Origin: Actinomycetota bacterium
GTDB lineage: Bacteria > Actinomycetota > Actinomycetes > Streptosporangiales > Streptosporangiaceae
NCBI GenBank assembly: GCA_003541285.1
Contig: DPMS01000680.1
Coordinates: 1-6,668 of the forward strand
Length of the DNA: 6,668 bases
Direction of reading: 5' to 3'
The position numbers and the translations under genes were made by a program. A model generated the notes under the pieces. The model was not told the DNA's origin, did not search any database, and saw only the letters and a list, made by a program, of their open reading frames with translations. Shown piece by piece: positions 6,189 to 6,668 of this stretch. The stretch's first letter is position 1. Each line of letters opens with the position of its first letter.

Positions 6189-6195
6189 GGGGGGA
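6189..6195 (+). promoter_or_regulatory. Ribosome binding site choosing the serine hydrolase start at 6202
   Basis: GGGGGGA stands six bases before the in-frame ATG at 6202. It is the best start signal among the candidates: ATG 6127 has none, ATG 6148 has a modest AGGG, and GTG 6274 has none. Confidence 0.42.
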
Positions 6196-6201
6196 CCGGC
6201 G

Positions 6202-6668
6202 ATGGACGGCTCGGGCCAGGACCGGCTGACGGCACCGACAGTGCCGGCTGCGGCCGGGCGCGTACACAGCCCTGTGCCCGGCCATTCGCGGCGCGTCTTC
6301 GTCCAGGCGACGGTGGGCACGCTGGCGGCAGCGGCTCTGGCGGAGCCGGTGCTGCGGCCGAGGGCGGCAACGGCGGCAACCGGGCCGGGGCTGGTCACCT
6401 CGAAGCGGGCCTCCCTGGCGCTGGCCCGCGACGCGGCGCGAGCCCGCGTGCTGTTCCAGTGGCTCGACGGGAAGATCGCGGCCGGGATGGCCAAGCACGT
6501 CATCCCCGGGGCGGCGGTAGGGGTCTTCTACCGGGGCCATGAGCATGTGCGAGGGTTCGGGGTCACCGACACGCGCTACCCGGTCCCGGTCGACGGGGAC
6601 ACCCTGTTCCGGATCGGCTCGACCAGCAAGACGTTCACCGGGACGGCCGCGATGCGGCTGGTGGACTC
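6202..6668 (+). CDS. Secreted serine hydrolase, beta-lactamase/PBP4* fold, N-terminal part, cut by window edge
   Basis: The frame is open from an in-frame TAG at 6121-6123 to the window end. From ATG 6202 it gives 155 residues. SRRVFVQ (29-35) is a twin-arginine motif, followed by a hydrophobic, alanine-rich stretch (ATVGTLAAAALAEPVL) and RAATAA, which could provide a cleavage site near 58-60; Tat export is therefore likely. The mature part has 'HVIPGAAVGVFYRG', a 'GFGVTD' strand pair and 'TLFRIGSTSKTFTGTA'. STSK (Ser140, Lys143) is the SxxK nucleophile motif of class C beta-lactamases, DD-peptidases and related esterases. The Tyr and C-terminal motifs lie outside the window, so the substrate cannot be inferred. 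Alternative starts are ATG 6127, ATG 6148 and GTG 6274; the last would give a compact signal MPGHSRRVF. Confidence 0.83.
   Translation, partial: MDGSGQDRLTAPTVPAAAGRVHSPVPGHSRRVFVQATVGTLAAAALAEPVLRPRAATAATGPGLVTSKRASLALARDAARARVLFQWLDGKIAAGMAKHVIPGAAVGVFYRGHEHVRGFGVTDTRYPVPVDGDTLFRIGSTSKTFTGTAAMRLVD

Noticed and set aside
6150..6542. A 130-codon plus-strand frame in the serine hydrolase region
   Set aside because: It is Gly/Arg-rich with no motif. The neighbouring frame carries the Tat signal and the STSK motif and continues to the window end.

Overview
The window looks like ordinary chromosomal DNA from a high-GC actinobacterium. The GC content is high, third codon positions are strongly G/C, and GTG starts occur. 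The gene set fits as well: a DUF3099 membrane protein, an actinobacterial dodecin, an adjacent fabG-fabI pair of the MabA/InhA kind, and a Tat-type serine hydrolase. The enoyl reductase resembles the short Streptomyces-type protein more than the longer mycobacterial InhA. I cannot name a genus from this window.

Layout from left to right. (1) Positions 1-129 on the minus strand hold the first 43 codons of a DUF3099-type membrane protein that runs off the left edge. A good promoter and a short G/C hairpin lie upstream of it. (2) Positions 279-491 on the plus strand hold a complete dodecin, a small flavin-binding storage protein. (3) Positions 507-3529 on the minus strand hold a two-gene operon, tldD then tldE/pmbA. 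The two genes are joined by a 4-base ATGA overlap and encode the two halves of a TldD/TldE metalloprotease. A hairpin covers both stop codons where dodecin and tldE converge. (4) Positions 3652-6051 on the plus strand hold fabG, fabI and purU, closely spaced and probably co-transcribed from a promoter at about 3580-3607. FabG and FabI are the two reductases of type II fatty acid elongation. PurU splits 10-formyl-THF into formate and THF. (5) Positions 6202-6668 on the plus strand hold the start of a secreted serine hydrolase (beta-lactamase/penicillin-binding fold) that is cut by the right edge.

I see no mobile element, CRISPR array, tRNA, rRNA or clear foreign segment. No gap between genes exceeds about 150 bases. 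I found no convincing undescribed system. The items most worth a second look are a probable leaderless GTG start for tldD, a Ser-to-Gly change in the InhA-like active site at the position tied to isoniazid resistance in mycobacteria, a hairpin that may cover the purU start, and purU joined to the FAS-II pair.
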